Assembly: GCF_013373865.1 (NCBI RefSeq)
Contig: NC_050476.1
Coordinates: forward strand, 3,952,501 to 4,016,500
Length of the DNA stretch: 64,000 nucleotides
DNA from: Monomorium pharaonis
Taxonomy: Eukaryota > Arthropoda > Insecta > Hymenoptera > Formicidae
Direction of reading: 5' to 3'
Part shown: positions 25,231 to 35,599 of the stretch, one piece after another
Layout of the letters: every line of letters starts with the position of its first letter
Numbering within the stretch: position 1 is the stretch's first letter
Program-made: the position numbers and the translations under genes
The notes under the pieces: model-generated
Databases searched by the model: none
What the model was told of the DNA's origin: nothing
What the model saw: only the letters and a program-made list of their open reading frames with translations

Positions 25231-25233
<3 letters not shown>
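23721..25233. other. noncoding stretch, no gene recognised
   Basis: Includes a short tandem GCAACCGCGAT repeat at 23896-23917 and a GGCCCCTCGGGGCC palindrome near 24316. Frames at 23999-24337 and 24910-25197 are short and motif-free. Confidence 0.5.

Positions 25234-25261
<28 letters not shown>
25234..25261. repeat. (AC)n microsatellite
   Basis: Fourteen AC units, ending in ACGCG. Confidence 0.97.
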
Positions 25262-25262
<1 letters not shown>

Positions 25263-25866
25263 GCGTAAATTTATTCTAAAAATTTAAAAACATTTTAACA
25301 CTTTTATTGACTATAGATATTTAATTTGATGGCTATGGTAAAAAAATTAGCAATGATGAAAAGTTAATATTGTATTTGTGACGAAAGAAAACTTTCACTT
25401 TCATTTCCTATGGGACTCATAAGAGTGAACGGTTGATGGCGATATTTTCGATTCTTCACCCTACGTCTCAATTTAATGATGCGGAAGCCGTCGTTTTCCT
25501 AAAACCTGTTTATGCTCTTTCTAGTTAGATAGAAATTGGTTTGACATAATTATTTAGATGATATTTTTACGTATATGATCTATGAGAGTACGTAATCTAC
25601 GCACATGCCCACGAATTAATTTATTAACGAATTTACACGAATGCAGATTTATTTACATTGTTTTTTTCATTTGCTTCCTATTTTTATATTTTACTTCGAT
25701 CGTGCAATTTTTATTGTATTCAAAAGTATTGATTTCTTCGTACAGGTGTCTTTTTCCGTAATCACAGATAAATTTCGCTGATATCTTGGTCGCCGGCGTC
25801 GCCTCGATTAACGTTATGCAAAAACTGATTAACCCATTTATTGCGAGACGCGTGTTAGTTGAATAA
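25262..25866. other. AT-rich noncoding stretch
   Basis: No coding frame, promoter pair or repeat termini seen. Confidence 0.55.
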
Positions 25867-26003
25867 GGGCCGGTTGTTCCAACTTCTTGGTAAACTTACC
25901 TACCAGGTAAGCATGTGTCTCTTCATTTCTTTTCTTAAATAAATAAAGACAAACATATATTTACCTGATAGGTAAGTTTACCAAGAAGTTGGAACAATCG
26001 ACC
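25867..26003. mobile_element. MITE with PIF/Harbinger-like features (~137 bp)
   Basis: Terminal inverted repeats of about 40 bp. The left arm runs from GGGCCGGTTGTTCC at 25867 through about 25910. The right arm covers 25961-26003. Their inner 37 bp (25874-25910 and 25961-25997) differ at about one position. The element is flanked by TAA on both sides (25864-25866 and 26004-26006), matching the TWA target-site duplication of the PIF/Harbinger superfamily. The centre (25911-25960) is AT-rich with no coding capacity. High arm identity suggests recent mobility or recent foldback maintenance. Superfamily is inferred from the TSD and the GGG/CCR ends only. Confidence 0.85.
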
Positions 26004-26281
26004 TAAGTATAAGTATATTTATACAAATGTCCACAGCGAAAATATAATTTTATTAACTTTCTCCTTGTGTAGCGTATGTCTTTTTACACGGATATTAGCA
26101 TAAGTGATTAAAATGATCAATGGGCCCTTGTTTCCGTGCGAAGTGACTTTTTTCTTTCCCTGTCTTTCGTACGCTTTTTTGTCTCTCTTCTTGACTTCCT
26201 CGCGAGTTTATGATCGTTTGGCTCGTACACCGAGCGTATATTATTCTTGCTTCCTAGCTGCAGGTAGGAGAAGGGCATCAC
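26004..26281. other. noncoding stretch before a long CT repeat
   Basis: The sequence becomes pyrimidine-rich from 26145 and ends at GCTGCAG followed by GTAGGAG (26265), which resembles a splice junction. No exon was supportable. Confidence 0.5.

Positions 26282-26366
<85 letters not shown>
26282..26366. repeat. (CT)n microsatellite, ~85 bp
   Basis: About 42 CT units with one TTT interruption near 26303. Frames reading Ser-Leu (plus) or Arg-Glu (minus) repeats across it are artefacts of the dinucleotide. Confidence 0.98.
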
Positions 26367-26371
<5 letters not shown>

Positions 26372-26664
26372 GTGACTTACTGTGATTCTCTTGCGCATAA
26401 TGTACATACTCGCGTACATACCTGCGCGAATCGCTAATACAACTGGCAGAATTTACGATTGCAGAGTACGTCGTGCTCGGTCGCTGTACCACTGATCGTC
26501 ATCCAATCTCTCACAAGACTCCCTGAGGATACTTTCTCCGCCGTAGATGTTTATAATTATTCTTCCTGCGAGTTCGGGGGGCGTTTTTCTTGCGACGACC
26601 CCCCGTAGATTATCCGGGTTGCGTCTCGTGTCCGTGAATAATGTGGGAAAGTTCGCCGGGCTCG
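26367..26664. other. noncoding stretch, nothing recognised
   Basis: Includes CGCGCAG next to GTATGTACG read on the minus strand at about 26420, a splice-like string without a proper pyrimidine tract. Confidence 0.5.
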
Positions 26665-26716
26665 ATGATTTCGTTTTTTAGTAGCAGTATTATCTGCTAC
26701 TAAAAAACGAGATCAT
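26665..26716. repeat. near-perfect 23-bp hairpin
   Basis: The arms 26665-26687 and 26694-26716 pair over 23 bp with a single mismatch and a 6-nt loop (TATTAT). The core is TTTTTTAGTAGCAG with its complement. Total span is 52 bp, shorter than a typical animal pre-miRNA. It may be a minimal foldback element or a cruciform-prone palindrome. Confidence 0.85.
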
Positions 26717-26820
26717 TATATCAATAGTACGATAAGATTCAAAGGATTAATTCAATTAATAATATATTATAAAGTCATTTTCTTAATTACCACAAATATC
26801 TGGCTGTCACGCGATTTCGC

Positions 26821-26857
26821 GTTGGTTCTCGGCTCCGGTTCTCGGCTCCGGTTCTCC
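26821..26857 (+). repeat. 13-bp tandem repeat, ~2.6 copies
   Basis: The unit GGTTCTCGGCTCC is repeated head to tail, then truncated to GGTTCTCC. Confidence 0.9.
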
Positions 26858-27146
26858 TTCTCCTTGGACGTGTGCTCTCTACGTCTCGATGCTCGCCGAC
26901 GGTCGGCACGATCGCGGGACATCGGCATTAATCAATGCTTGGCGCAGAAATTAATATAGCTCGCGGTGCTGTATCGCAACAGAGAGCAACGAGAGCTGGA
27001 GAGCGAGAAAGAGACAGGGCGGATTTAACGAAACCGCGCCGGCAGATGAGAGACAAAAAGGAGAGAGCGCTCTTGTGTCCGAGGCATGAGCCGCCAAGAC
27101 GACGTTCCTATAAACTCGTCTCTCATACGCGATGCCACATAAAATA

Positions 27147-27960
27147 CGAGGCCTTGCAGTATTCCGATTCATCTATAATGAGAACCCCAGGCTTCTATTA
27201 GATGTCGCATGAACGCGTTGTCGCTTCGTTTTCTCTCTGTCTCTTCTTTCTCTCTCTACCTTATCTAGAATATTCCACTCGTACATCAGGGAAATCGAAG
27301 AGGCGAATAGTTCCTCTCAGCTGCTGGTGTTTTCCGCGTTTCATGTTCACGTCGCTCTCTGCAGCGCAAGCTTTCTTTCGACGTTCTGCTCTTGGTCCAT
27401 CTCCCCGGGACATTTCCATCCCCGAGCTTTGTCAGACTAACTGATCGCTAGTCGCGTACGATCGATCGATACAAGTTCGATCGTCTGTAGCCAACTTGCA
27501 AATGCGGAGGGAAAAAAGGAGGGACTCGTCGTCTTGTGCCGGAAGCGCGAGCTGTAGAGTGAGCATTAGATATATTAGACAGATGAATGCATTGTGCGCG
27601 AACGACGAGAAGACGAATGGAATCATCGAGACGGGTCTCGTGCGTGTCCTTTGACATCTTCTCTCCACACGGTCCATAAAACTCTAACCCCTTCTCCCGC
27701 TCCCTCTCGCCTTTACTCTCTCTCGCTTATTTTATCGACCCGACGCGTTACTATGTAACCAATATGGTGACGTTACTTGACGCGCTCTCGCTGGCTCTGT
27801 GGTTGTTACGAGCGACGAGCTAATCCTTCGGTAAAGCCGCCTCGGTGACGTCCGGTCGTTTTGAACTCTCCTACTGTGTTTCAATATTTCCTTTTATGCC
27901 TCGCGAACCGCGTTAGTGACCGGTCTTTCGTGCACGCGCGTAAAAGCGGATGTAAATAAT
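27147..27960 (+). repeat. ~0.81-kb duplicated block, copy B
   Basis: Direct-orientation partner of 16838-17677, 10.3 kb downstream. It is about 26 bp shorter overall because of several indels (around 27302, 27330, 27690 and 27928). The upstream and downstream flanks do not match those of copy A, apart from a weak resemblance just before the start. The shared AACCAATATGG and GTGACGTTACTTGACGCG strings are preserved exactly, while the block's short open frames are not. Confidence 0.9.
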
Positions 27961-28051
27961 AACAGTTGTGTAAGAAGTCGCGGGTTGTAGAGAATAGTTT
28001 GAGAAACGAGAGCGTGAAGAGAAGGCGCTCTGTATTGAAGCAAACGCGTCG
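27961..28051. other. noncoding, nothing recognised
   Basis: Short spacer between copy B and the E-box palindrome. No features seen. Confidence 0.5.
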
Positions 28052-28070
28052 TTACACCTGACAGGTGTAA
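28052..28070. promoter_or_regulatory. palindrome TTACACCTGACAGGTGTAA (paired E-boxes or T-box half-sites)
   Basis: Perfect 9-bp arms around a single A. Each arm contains a CACCTG/CAGGTG E-box (Snail/Zfh/bHLH class) and a T-box-like ACACCT/AGGTGT half-site. This is a plausible transcription-factor palindrome. No adjacent promoter was identified. Confidence 0.35.
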
Positions 28071-30257
28071 ACTCGGTGGCAAAGTGGACGCGGATGAATA
28101 TGCGAGACATGCCCGCGGGGAATCCCCTGCAGCCGTACGTATTCTCGATCTTCTCGCTTACTCTTCGCCGCAATAAAGCGACGTAATGATAATTAGTACC
28201 GCGCGCCGCGTAGCACCGCGATTATCATGCCATGCGTATTTAGAGAACGCGGCCAAGGCTGTTCTTGCGTGCGTGGCAGAAGAGATTTCTCAGTAATTGA
28301 CAATGAGGGTATGTGTCCCCGCAAGCTCACGGTTTCCCACTCCGAGGGAAACTGCCGCGTCTTCTCGGTGACTCATTTGCCTCCGCGCCGGTTCTCCGTT
28401 GCTGCTGCAGCAATTAAAAGATGATGAAAAACACTTTCGGCAGCGAGACCGCCCGTGTTGTGCTTCGTGCAATCGTAATGGCACGAAATACCAGGGAGCC
28501 CTATCAATAAAGCGATAAATTCCGAAAAGGAATCTTGGAGTAGTAACGTCCGTTTATTATCAAATTAATTAGTGTCTAATTGCCTGGACAGCTAGACGTG
28601 TATCGCAACAAGTTCGATTTTAGTTATTTTTATCATAATCTTTTAAGGGCCGTAAAACATCGACATTTTAAGAGAACGACGCATTAAAAGTTTCTAATGC
28701 AGGAAGACTTTTTCACATTAATTTTTAAGTAGAATTTATTTTCTGTGTTTAGGAGCGCACACCTCTAAAGGGTTTATTAACTAAACGTTTGTTAAAGTCG
28801 AAGGCAAAAATACTTATTAAATTACACCCGACGTGTAACTTGAGTCACACTTTTCGCCTAATGAGGAATCCATTATTAAGCGAGGCTGAAAGAAGCTTTT
28901 GTAACATCCGCGTGCAGTTGATACCACACGCATTCGGAGCGATTCCCCGCCGTCACGGGGAAAAGTATTTAATTACGGCGTGAATGCGAATGAGGCGAAT
29001 CCGTTCGGCTTTGGTATCGCGCGAATAAAATGACGCACGTCCGTACGGCATACGTCGGGGAATAGACCCCATGCTGTTTTCTGAGGCATCGATTGCAAAC
29101 GATGACCGGCAACAATCGCGACAATAGTAATCTCCAAGCAGCTGGGCAATCTAATGAACCGACGATGATTCGTCGATAGACCCGAAAAAATTTCGTGCGC
29201 CAGATTTGGAACTCTAAATAACACACCGCGCGCGGTTATTAAGCCCACTCAAAGGAGATGCGGTCCCAGAGAAAGTATAACGGCGAATACGTAACGAACG
29301 GCCGCGGCCGCGGTTTATTAAAAGTCAGGCACGGCAAATAAAGCAAGATAGGAATTGATACGGAGCTCTCATTGGCGCGAATGGAATTTGACATAGTTTT
29401 CAGCGATGGCGAATCGCGCGCGGCGAGATTTTCAATCTGAAATAACGGAGCTCGTTTATATCGCCGGCAATTTCCCGGTATCGATCATGAAAATCGAAAC
29501 GGCATTTCGTACGTCGATTTCTCTATCGCAGCTGCGCATCGTGAACCGATCGGCACTCTCCGAATGCAGAATGGACCCTGGATTGAAAAAGGAGAAAAAA
29601 GTAAATATTAATCGAATTCGACTTTCTCCCCCGTCGTGGCGCGTTACCCGAGCGGAAAAATGATTAACGGCGAGAACGGAATGGAGATGCAAAAACGAAT
29701 TAGCGCGCCGGGCAAAATCGAGCTCGTTAAACGAGTTTCGCGTACGCTCGCTCGTTCGCTCGCTCGCGTATATTAATCACCGGCGCGATGGCGACGACAC
29801 GGCGACGGCGACGATGGCGACGGACGACGAGGACGATGTCGACAACGAGGAAGCACATGGGTCGCGCGCAGTCCAATCATGAATCGACGTAATATCATGA
29901 CTGTGTAAATACTCGCGCGAGTAATAAGACAGGCTAAATTGTAAGAATAATTAGTCGCTCCCGTGTACACGGATCCTCGGCCGAAGGGAGGGAGGAAGAG
30001 GAAGAGTGCATTCTCCTCTTCGGTTTAACGTATGCACGGACGACCGTCGTCTCGAGAGCCGATATCGATTGCAGACGATGACCAGCAACAACTCTCTCGA
30101 CGGATCGGTGTATGCGAGCGCCGCCGCGCGTAATGATCTAGCGATGATTCGCCAGCGTATGCGAAATCATCGCGCGTCCGTCCAGACCGCAGACGGACAA
30201 CGAGAGGACGAGAGGCGCAGGAGAAAGGTGCAGGAGAGAGAGAGGGCTTCTCTCGAA

Positions 30258-30264
<7 letters not shown>
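28071..30264. other. noncoding stretch, no gene recognised
   Basis: CpG-rich with many short frames on both strands. A CGCT tetranucleotide run lies at 29745-29766, followed by GACGGC/GACGAC-type trinucleotide-rich sequence at 29788-29850. The 154-codon minus frame at 30025-30489 reads through the GA microsatellite and is not credible. Confidence 0.5.

Positions 30265-30289
<25 letters not shown>
30265..30289 (+). repeat. (AG)n microsatellite
   Basis: About 12 AG units. An AGAGAGAGGGCTTCTCTCG string just upstream (30238-30255) is locally self-complementary. Confidence 0.95.
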
Positions 30290-31241
30290 ACGCGGTCTGA
30301 AGATGATGTATATCGAGCGGCCGGCTCCACGGCGCTAATTACGGCTATTAGTAAGCTCCCACCATCGCGCCGGCGCCGGTGAACATTAACATAAGAGACA
30401 ATGACAAATGACAATGACGCGTCTGCGACGGGGTTAACACGCCGTCGGTGCCTCCCTAAATTGCGCGTCGCCGCAGCCTCCCTTTTCATCTCCTCGGCGC
30501 TAAGTGGGTGGTTGGCTTTTTTTATTTTGCGAAGTATATCTAAACAATTATAACAATTCTGTAAACACGTTTTAAGTTATCTTGTTACATTGAAAACTAT
30601 CCTATTCATTTATAAATTAAATTTTATATAAAAAAAAATATATATATAGAGTCAGTCGATTATTATACGACTCTACAATAATCGTTTTTCTGTAACACTA
30701 GTTCTAAGTGTTAAAATAAGTGACGGAAAAAAAGTCGTATTACACATTAATTGTGCACGTACTACACGTTATTTGCGCGACGTAAATAATTTACAATGTT
30801 ATCGGTCTTTTACGAACTATATCGCTTTTATGAGACTCGAGCGAAATTGCCCATTAAATCACGATCGGTTTTGCCATTTTTTGCCTCGGCCACATATCCC
30901 TGACGCTCCACCTTGTCCTTCTTGTTTCGTCACTCCCGCGAGCTCCCCGATCTTTCGAATCTCGCCGACGAATCGCAAGCCAGCCTGCGAAGGGAAACGC
31001 GACGCGTTGGTGCGATTTCCGCGTGTTCCGATGCACGACAGACAATTTGTTTGTCGCAAGGAGCAAACAAGAGCAGACGGCACTCGGAGAGGAAGGGAAT
31101 CCTTTTGCGCCCTCCTGTCGACGACGAGCGGGCCTCCCTTCGATACCCTACGTCTCGTGCGGAGACTTAACGAGACCACGAGATGAATCGTTCTCCGACG
31201 AGAATGCGTCTTTTCTCTCCTCGCTTCCTCTCATCGTGGAT
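30290..31241. other. noncoding stretch, no gene recognised
   Basis: AT-rich at 30520-30770, with a small inverted repeat pairing CGATTATT (30657) and AATAATCG (30677). CpG-rich from 30870 with overlapping frames on both strands and no recognisable protein. Confidence 0.5.
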
Positions 31242-31242
31242 A

Positions 31243-31268
<26 letters not shown>
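31242..31268. repeat. (CT)n microsatellite
   Basis: About 13 CT units, running into TTTCTTTTTCTTCC. It forms an exceptionally strong polypyrimidine tract in front of the CAG at 31291-31293. Confidence 0.95.
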
Positions 31269-31273
<5 letters not shown>

Positions 31274-31293
31274 TTCTTCCTTCTTTACGTCAG

Positions 31294-31364
31294 ACAGGAG
31301 CAACCGTTGCCAAAGCCAAGCAATTTGTGCCCGAAGACAAAGAATTCTTTCGGCTGCTTCAAAC
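31294..31364 (+). CDS. candidate 71-nt internal exon
   Basis: The segment is bounded by a strong 3' splice site (CT tract, TTCTTTACGTCAG ending at 31293) and a 5' splice site GTACGT at 31365. All three frames are open across it, so openness alone is weak support. One frame reads TGATVAKAKQFVPEDKEFF then RLLQT with codon usage that looks coding (first positions mostly purine). I do not recognise the peptide, and no neighbouring exon could be paired. It may be a micro-exon of a long plus-strand gene or a chance string after a microsatellite. Confidence 0.25.
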
Positions 31365-33262
31365 GTACGTACGGCTTCGCAGAGGTTTTCGCATTGAACG
31401 GTTAACGAGCCGCCCCGAATTTCTTTCTCACGAACGAATGTAATTCAGATAATAGAGTCACTAATTAGTCGTTGGTAACTATCGATAATTACCGAAGCTT
31501 GATATGAGGACGTTTTATTGACATGCTAGTAACAAAGGACGATTTCAAAATGTTCCCTTATCGGGTTACCGATAACAAAGTTCTTGCTATTAAATCAATG
31601 TTGTTAGAGTCCCCATCTCGCTTGACAACCGTTACTTCGCATGATTCGTCGTTTTTACGATGAATTTGCAAGAACGTTGAATATTCATAATACGAATCTC
31701 CCAGTTTAATTGGTCAAGTCTGTCGGGGAGGGGGGGGGGGGTAAGAAAAGCGCAGCGCGAGCAGCGAGCACAGGAAGCTGCTTAGCGCAGCTCCAAGGGC
31801 CTTAATAAGGCCCAGTCACGTTCAATCGCGATTGATAAGCCCGGCAGGCGCTCCGCGTCACCGCGTTCTGTTACGCGGGCAAATTGATTCGTCTCCGATA
31901 CGATGGACGGCGGTCATAATATTCACGCGCGTGTAAATCACCCCGGGGAACGATATCGCGAACATCGATTTCACGCGCGCGATTAGGTCGCCCGATCGGA
32001 GAAGCGCGCTTACAAAGGCGCGTCACGTACGCGCGCGATATAGAAACTACACGCGGGGACCATTAAACGGCCGGGAATTTTAATTAATGCGTAACTGTAA
32101 AAAGGAGACGATAGAACGCGGGCGTCGAAGTGGAGAAACGGTGAGACGGGAACGACCAACGACGACGCATCGCAGCGCGCGCGCCTTGGAAGGAAGACGA
32201 CGCGCCGCGCCATTATTGCCATCGTCCACCAACGCTATTGATTAGGATGACTCGGAGCTCTTCGGAGGAGATAAGCCGTTCGCCCCCTACAAAAGCCCTC
32301 TCTGCTTTACCTTTAGCCTCGCGTTGATTGAGTTCCGATGGGTGTGGCGTATCTCAAACGCCTCCGCATTAATTATTAGGTGGTCCGCGGGTTTCTCGCA
32401 CACCGCGCGCGCCCGCGCGCGTGCATCAAAAACCGGGCCCATCCTGTGCCCGCGGCTGCTTATTCTCCACCGACGTTGCGTCGCCTACTCGACGCTGATG
32501 ATCCTCTTACGCCTTGACACGTATCGGCGTCGGGGAATATCTAACTACAGAGTAGGAGCGGTCTTTTAACTTCAAAAGACGCAAGTAATTACAATTGAAG
32601 AGTTTATTTCAAGAGTAACGTACGAGCAATATGAGCTCGAGAAGAATATAATTATTTTTATTTTATTTTAAGAAATTTATCTTTCAATTTGTGTTTGATT
32701 TGTTTTCGATAGCTTTGTTTACATAGAATCATAGAAAGGATTTTCTAAAACAATTATTAGTCGGCATTCTTGATTGCATTTCGTACTGGCTATATAATGC
32801 ATAAAAATATTATCAGTATGCGGAATAATTTGGGCTTACTATGAATTATTTAATTGGCACTGTTTCACGTTGTCTCTCTCGAAGCGGATACTCTCTCCCA
32901 ATCAATCGCGGGGATATCGATGATTGACGATTCAGCGAAAAGTGGCATGGTAAAACGTGCCAGAGATGAAAGACGAAGAAAAAGACGATGGCTCCCGGGC
33001 GGCAGGTGAAGGACCCTCCTTCTCTCCTTCCCCCTTGCGTTCTCCATCTCGTTCTTCTTACAATTTCCCATACCGCGGTCCTCTGCACATATTCCCGCGG
33101 ACACAGCACGTTGTTCCTGCTTTTATCATTATTGTTATTATAATTTCGGTGGATGAACCTCTGATGAACCGATGTGAAGACTCTCGGGCTGGGAGAGATT
33201 CGAGAGGCAAGGACGAGAGGAAGGAGACGGAGGAGGAAGACACGATCCCACGGCAGAAAGAT

Positions 33263-33266
<4 letters not shown>
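31365..33266. other. noncoding stretch, no gene recognised
   Basis: Contains a 12-base G run at 31730-31741. A TATATAAT (32791) lies 24 bases upstream of a TCAGTA (32814-32819), a weak core-promoter-like pair with no downstream frame. Remaining frames are short and motif-free. Confidence 0.5.

Positions 33267-33308
<42 letters not shown>
33267..33308 (+). repeat. (AG)n microsatellite
   Basis: About 21 AG units. The open frames crossing it (33058-33648 minus, 32957-33523 plus) owe much of their length to the repeat. Confidence 0.97.
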
Positions 33309-33312
<4 letters not shown>

Positions 33313-33561
33313 AAAGAAGAACAGAGAACTCAGCAAGAAGCGGACGCAAAAGATGAACCGAACGGAGAGGATAAGATGCGAAGAAGAGGAAGAAAAAGTG
33401 GTTATACCGAACGAAGGAGGACTGCGAGGAAAGAAGAGAGCTCCCATCGCGGGTTTCGTGGTTGGCCTCCTGGTAATTTGTAGCTTCGATATCATCGCTT
33501 CGGAGTTATTCGGAGGCGCATGAATATACGTACCGAGCTGACTACCTATCCGCTGATAGCA

Positions 33562-33562
<1 letters not shown>

Positions 33563-33592
<30 letters not shown>

Positions 33593-33594
33593 TT
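33563..33594. repeat. (CT)n microsatellite
   Basis: Interrupted CT repeat with two TTT breaks. Confidence 0.95.
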
Positions 33595-34812
33595 CCTCGG
33601 AATCTCCCTCTTCGTCCAGATCGCTTCGTAAAGTGCCCAGCGTATCACTGACTTGATTACTTTCGGCGTAGTTGCGTTATTAAGATGAGCGTAGAGACGT
33701 ACGTGTACGTGAAACGTGCATGAACATGTTAAAAATCAATAGATGGATTACGTAGATATTCATTTAATTCATTTAATTAACTGCATGATAAGGATTAGTC
33801 GGGAAACGAGCACTTGTTTGCGCGAAAGTTGTCACTCGCGATCCTCAGAAACTCGCACGTCCAAAAGTTTTCATGCTATCGCGTGAAACGAGAAGAGGGG
33901 AAGAGGAGAAGAAACGAACGAGGAAATTCAACCTAAATGTAAAGTCCGTAAACTTAAACTAACTCGCACTTTCAGGATCTTTTCAGGGAATTCGTCTGTC
34001 GAATATCTCAGGTCTGTTAATGACTTTTCGACGCTACTCACCCCAATCCAGACGCCAGAATATTCTCTTTGAGAATTTCACTGTCGTCTAGACGCAAATG
34101 AGAAAAACGTGCGCCGCTAAAATTTTCTCCGGAAAACTTAATAACGGCTGATGGAAGGTCGAGGACATGCAATATCGTGGTTTGATGCTCGAGGCTAATA
34201 TTACTTTATCATTTTTGAAAAAGAAAGAATAAGATAAAAGAATGCTATAATATATTTTACTTAAATAAAACATTTATTTTGTCTGAAGCCGCATAATGGA
34301 AGACCTATACATTATTTTAATTTCAAAATCTGTCATGTGTGAAATTTGTATTATAAAATTATGTATTTCAATAATTCAGCGATATTATAAAGTAATGCGT
34401 GTCCGCTCAAATCATGGAACTTGAAAGCAGTCAGTGGAATAAAATACGTAATTAGGATACGTCAGGAGTATTTTATAATTACATGACATCAATTCCGTAA
34501 CAACCAGGATTGTTTCATATTGCCGTGGATTGACGTATTCATTTGGCATAATTATTTCTCGGGACCGTGCGGTCCGAACAATAATTAACCGTGTTAACAA
34601 GATCGCCACGCCGGACGGAAACGTGCGTGGACACTCACACGTGCAAGTAGTCGAAAGAAATATAAGACAAACGGGTCCCTTCTATTAGGAGGCGTCAAGG
34701 CGATTGGTCATCGGAGCGGGATGATCTGGTGAAGCGACTCCGTAGTTAAGAGTTTGTGTTGGAGTTAAGAGTTTGCATCACACCAACGTTGTTAGTCCAA
34801 CATTGGAACGCA
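33595..34812. other. noncoding stretch, no gene recognised
   Basis: AT-rich at 34190-34400. AGTTAAGAGTTTG is repeated at 34743-34755 and 34762-34774. No gene signals seen. Confidence 0.5.
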
Positions 34813-34858
34813 TCTCTCTCTCTCTCTCTCTCTCCCCCCCTCCCTCCCTCCCTCCCCT
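34813..34858. repeat. (CT)n merging into (CCCT)n
   Basis: CT units to about 34834, then a C run and CCCT units to about 34858. The downstream sequence gives no consensus exon. Confidence 0.95.
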
Positions 34859-35506
34859 CTTAGATACCGTCTCGATTTCGTTGACCGTTTCTTTTCGCGG
34901 AGTCATCTGCGTAACGCGAGATCGTCTCCGATTAAACTGCGAAATTTTTTTTCAACAAATTGTTCCAGCTAATCAGACGCAATTGCGCGATCCAGCTGAC
35001 GAATGATAATGCGATGATTAATCCAACCGCCGCTTGCTCACAATTTTTTTCTTCTTCCGTTCTATTTTTCGCGGCAGTGTCGATGAATGACCACATGTAA
35101 GATTGAACGCAATCGCGTTTACAATTTGTCTCGTTACTTGAAATTCAAAGCTTGACACGCCGTTTCGCAGCAACAAGGAAGTACTCTCGTTCATCGCCGC
35201 TTCTGATCTCCAACGGTGAAGAGGAATTCTCTTTGCGCCGTCTGGAAAAAAACAATACTCTTCCTATACCAGTAATGTCACACTCCTCGCGTTTATTTCG
35301 CTCCCGCTTAAACCGTGGACGGCCGCTTTCCTTGCAATACGGTCGCAATGCTTGTCAACATCGGTTAGCGGGACATTTCCTCTCTCGCGGGCATCGGTCC
35401 ATTGATGTCACGTACAACGCTGCCAAAGCGGAGACGGAACAGGACCTCTTTTCATGGCTCCGTTCCGCGGGATTTTCGATGCAGCAACACACCTATGAGG
35501 CCATCG

Positions 35507-35509
<3 letters not shown>

Positions 35510-35580
<71 letters not shown>
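35510..35580. repeat. (CT)n microsatellite, 71 bp uninterrupted
   Basis: Thirty-five perfect CT units. Perfect purity suggests recent expansion. It is followed by TTTCTATGCTCTCTCGATAG joined to GTACGTCG at 35598, a plus-strand acceptor/donor juxtaposition. Confidence 0.98.
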
Positions 35581-35584
<4 letters not shown>

Positions 35585-35599
35585 ATGCTCTCTCGATAG

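Noticed and set aside
26117..26492. Open frames of Arg-Glu or Ser-Leu repeats
   Set aside because: They are direct readouts of the CT/GA dinucleotide repeat. The same artefact explains frames at 33058-33648, 35152-35757, 44590-44811, 58745-59078 and 63486-63945.
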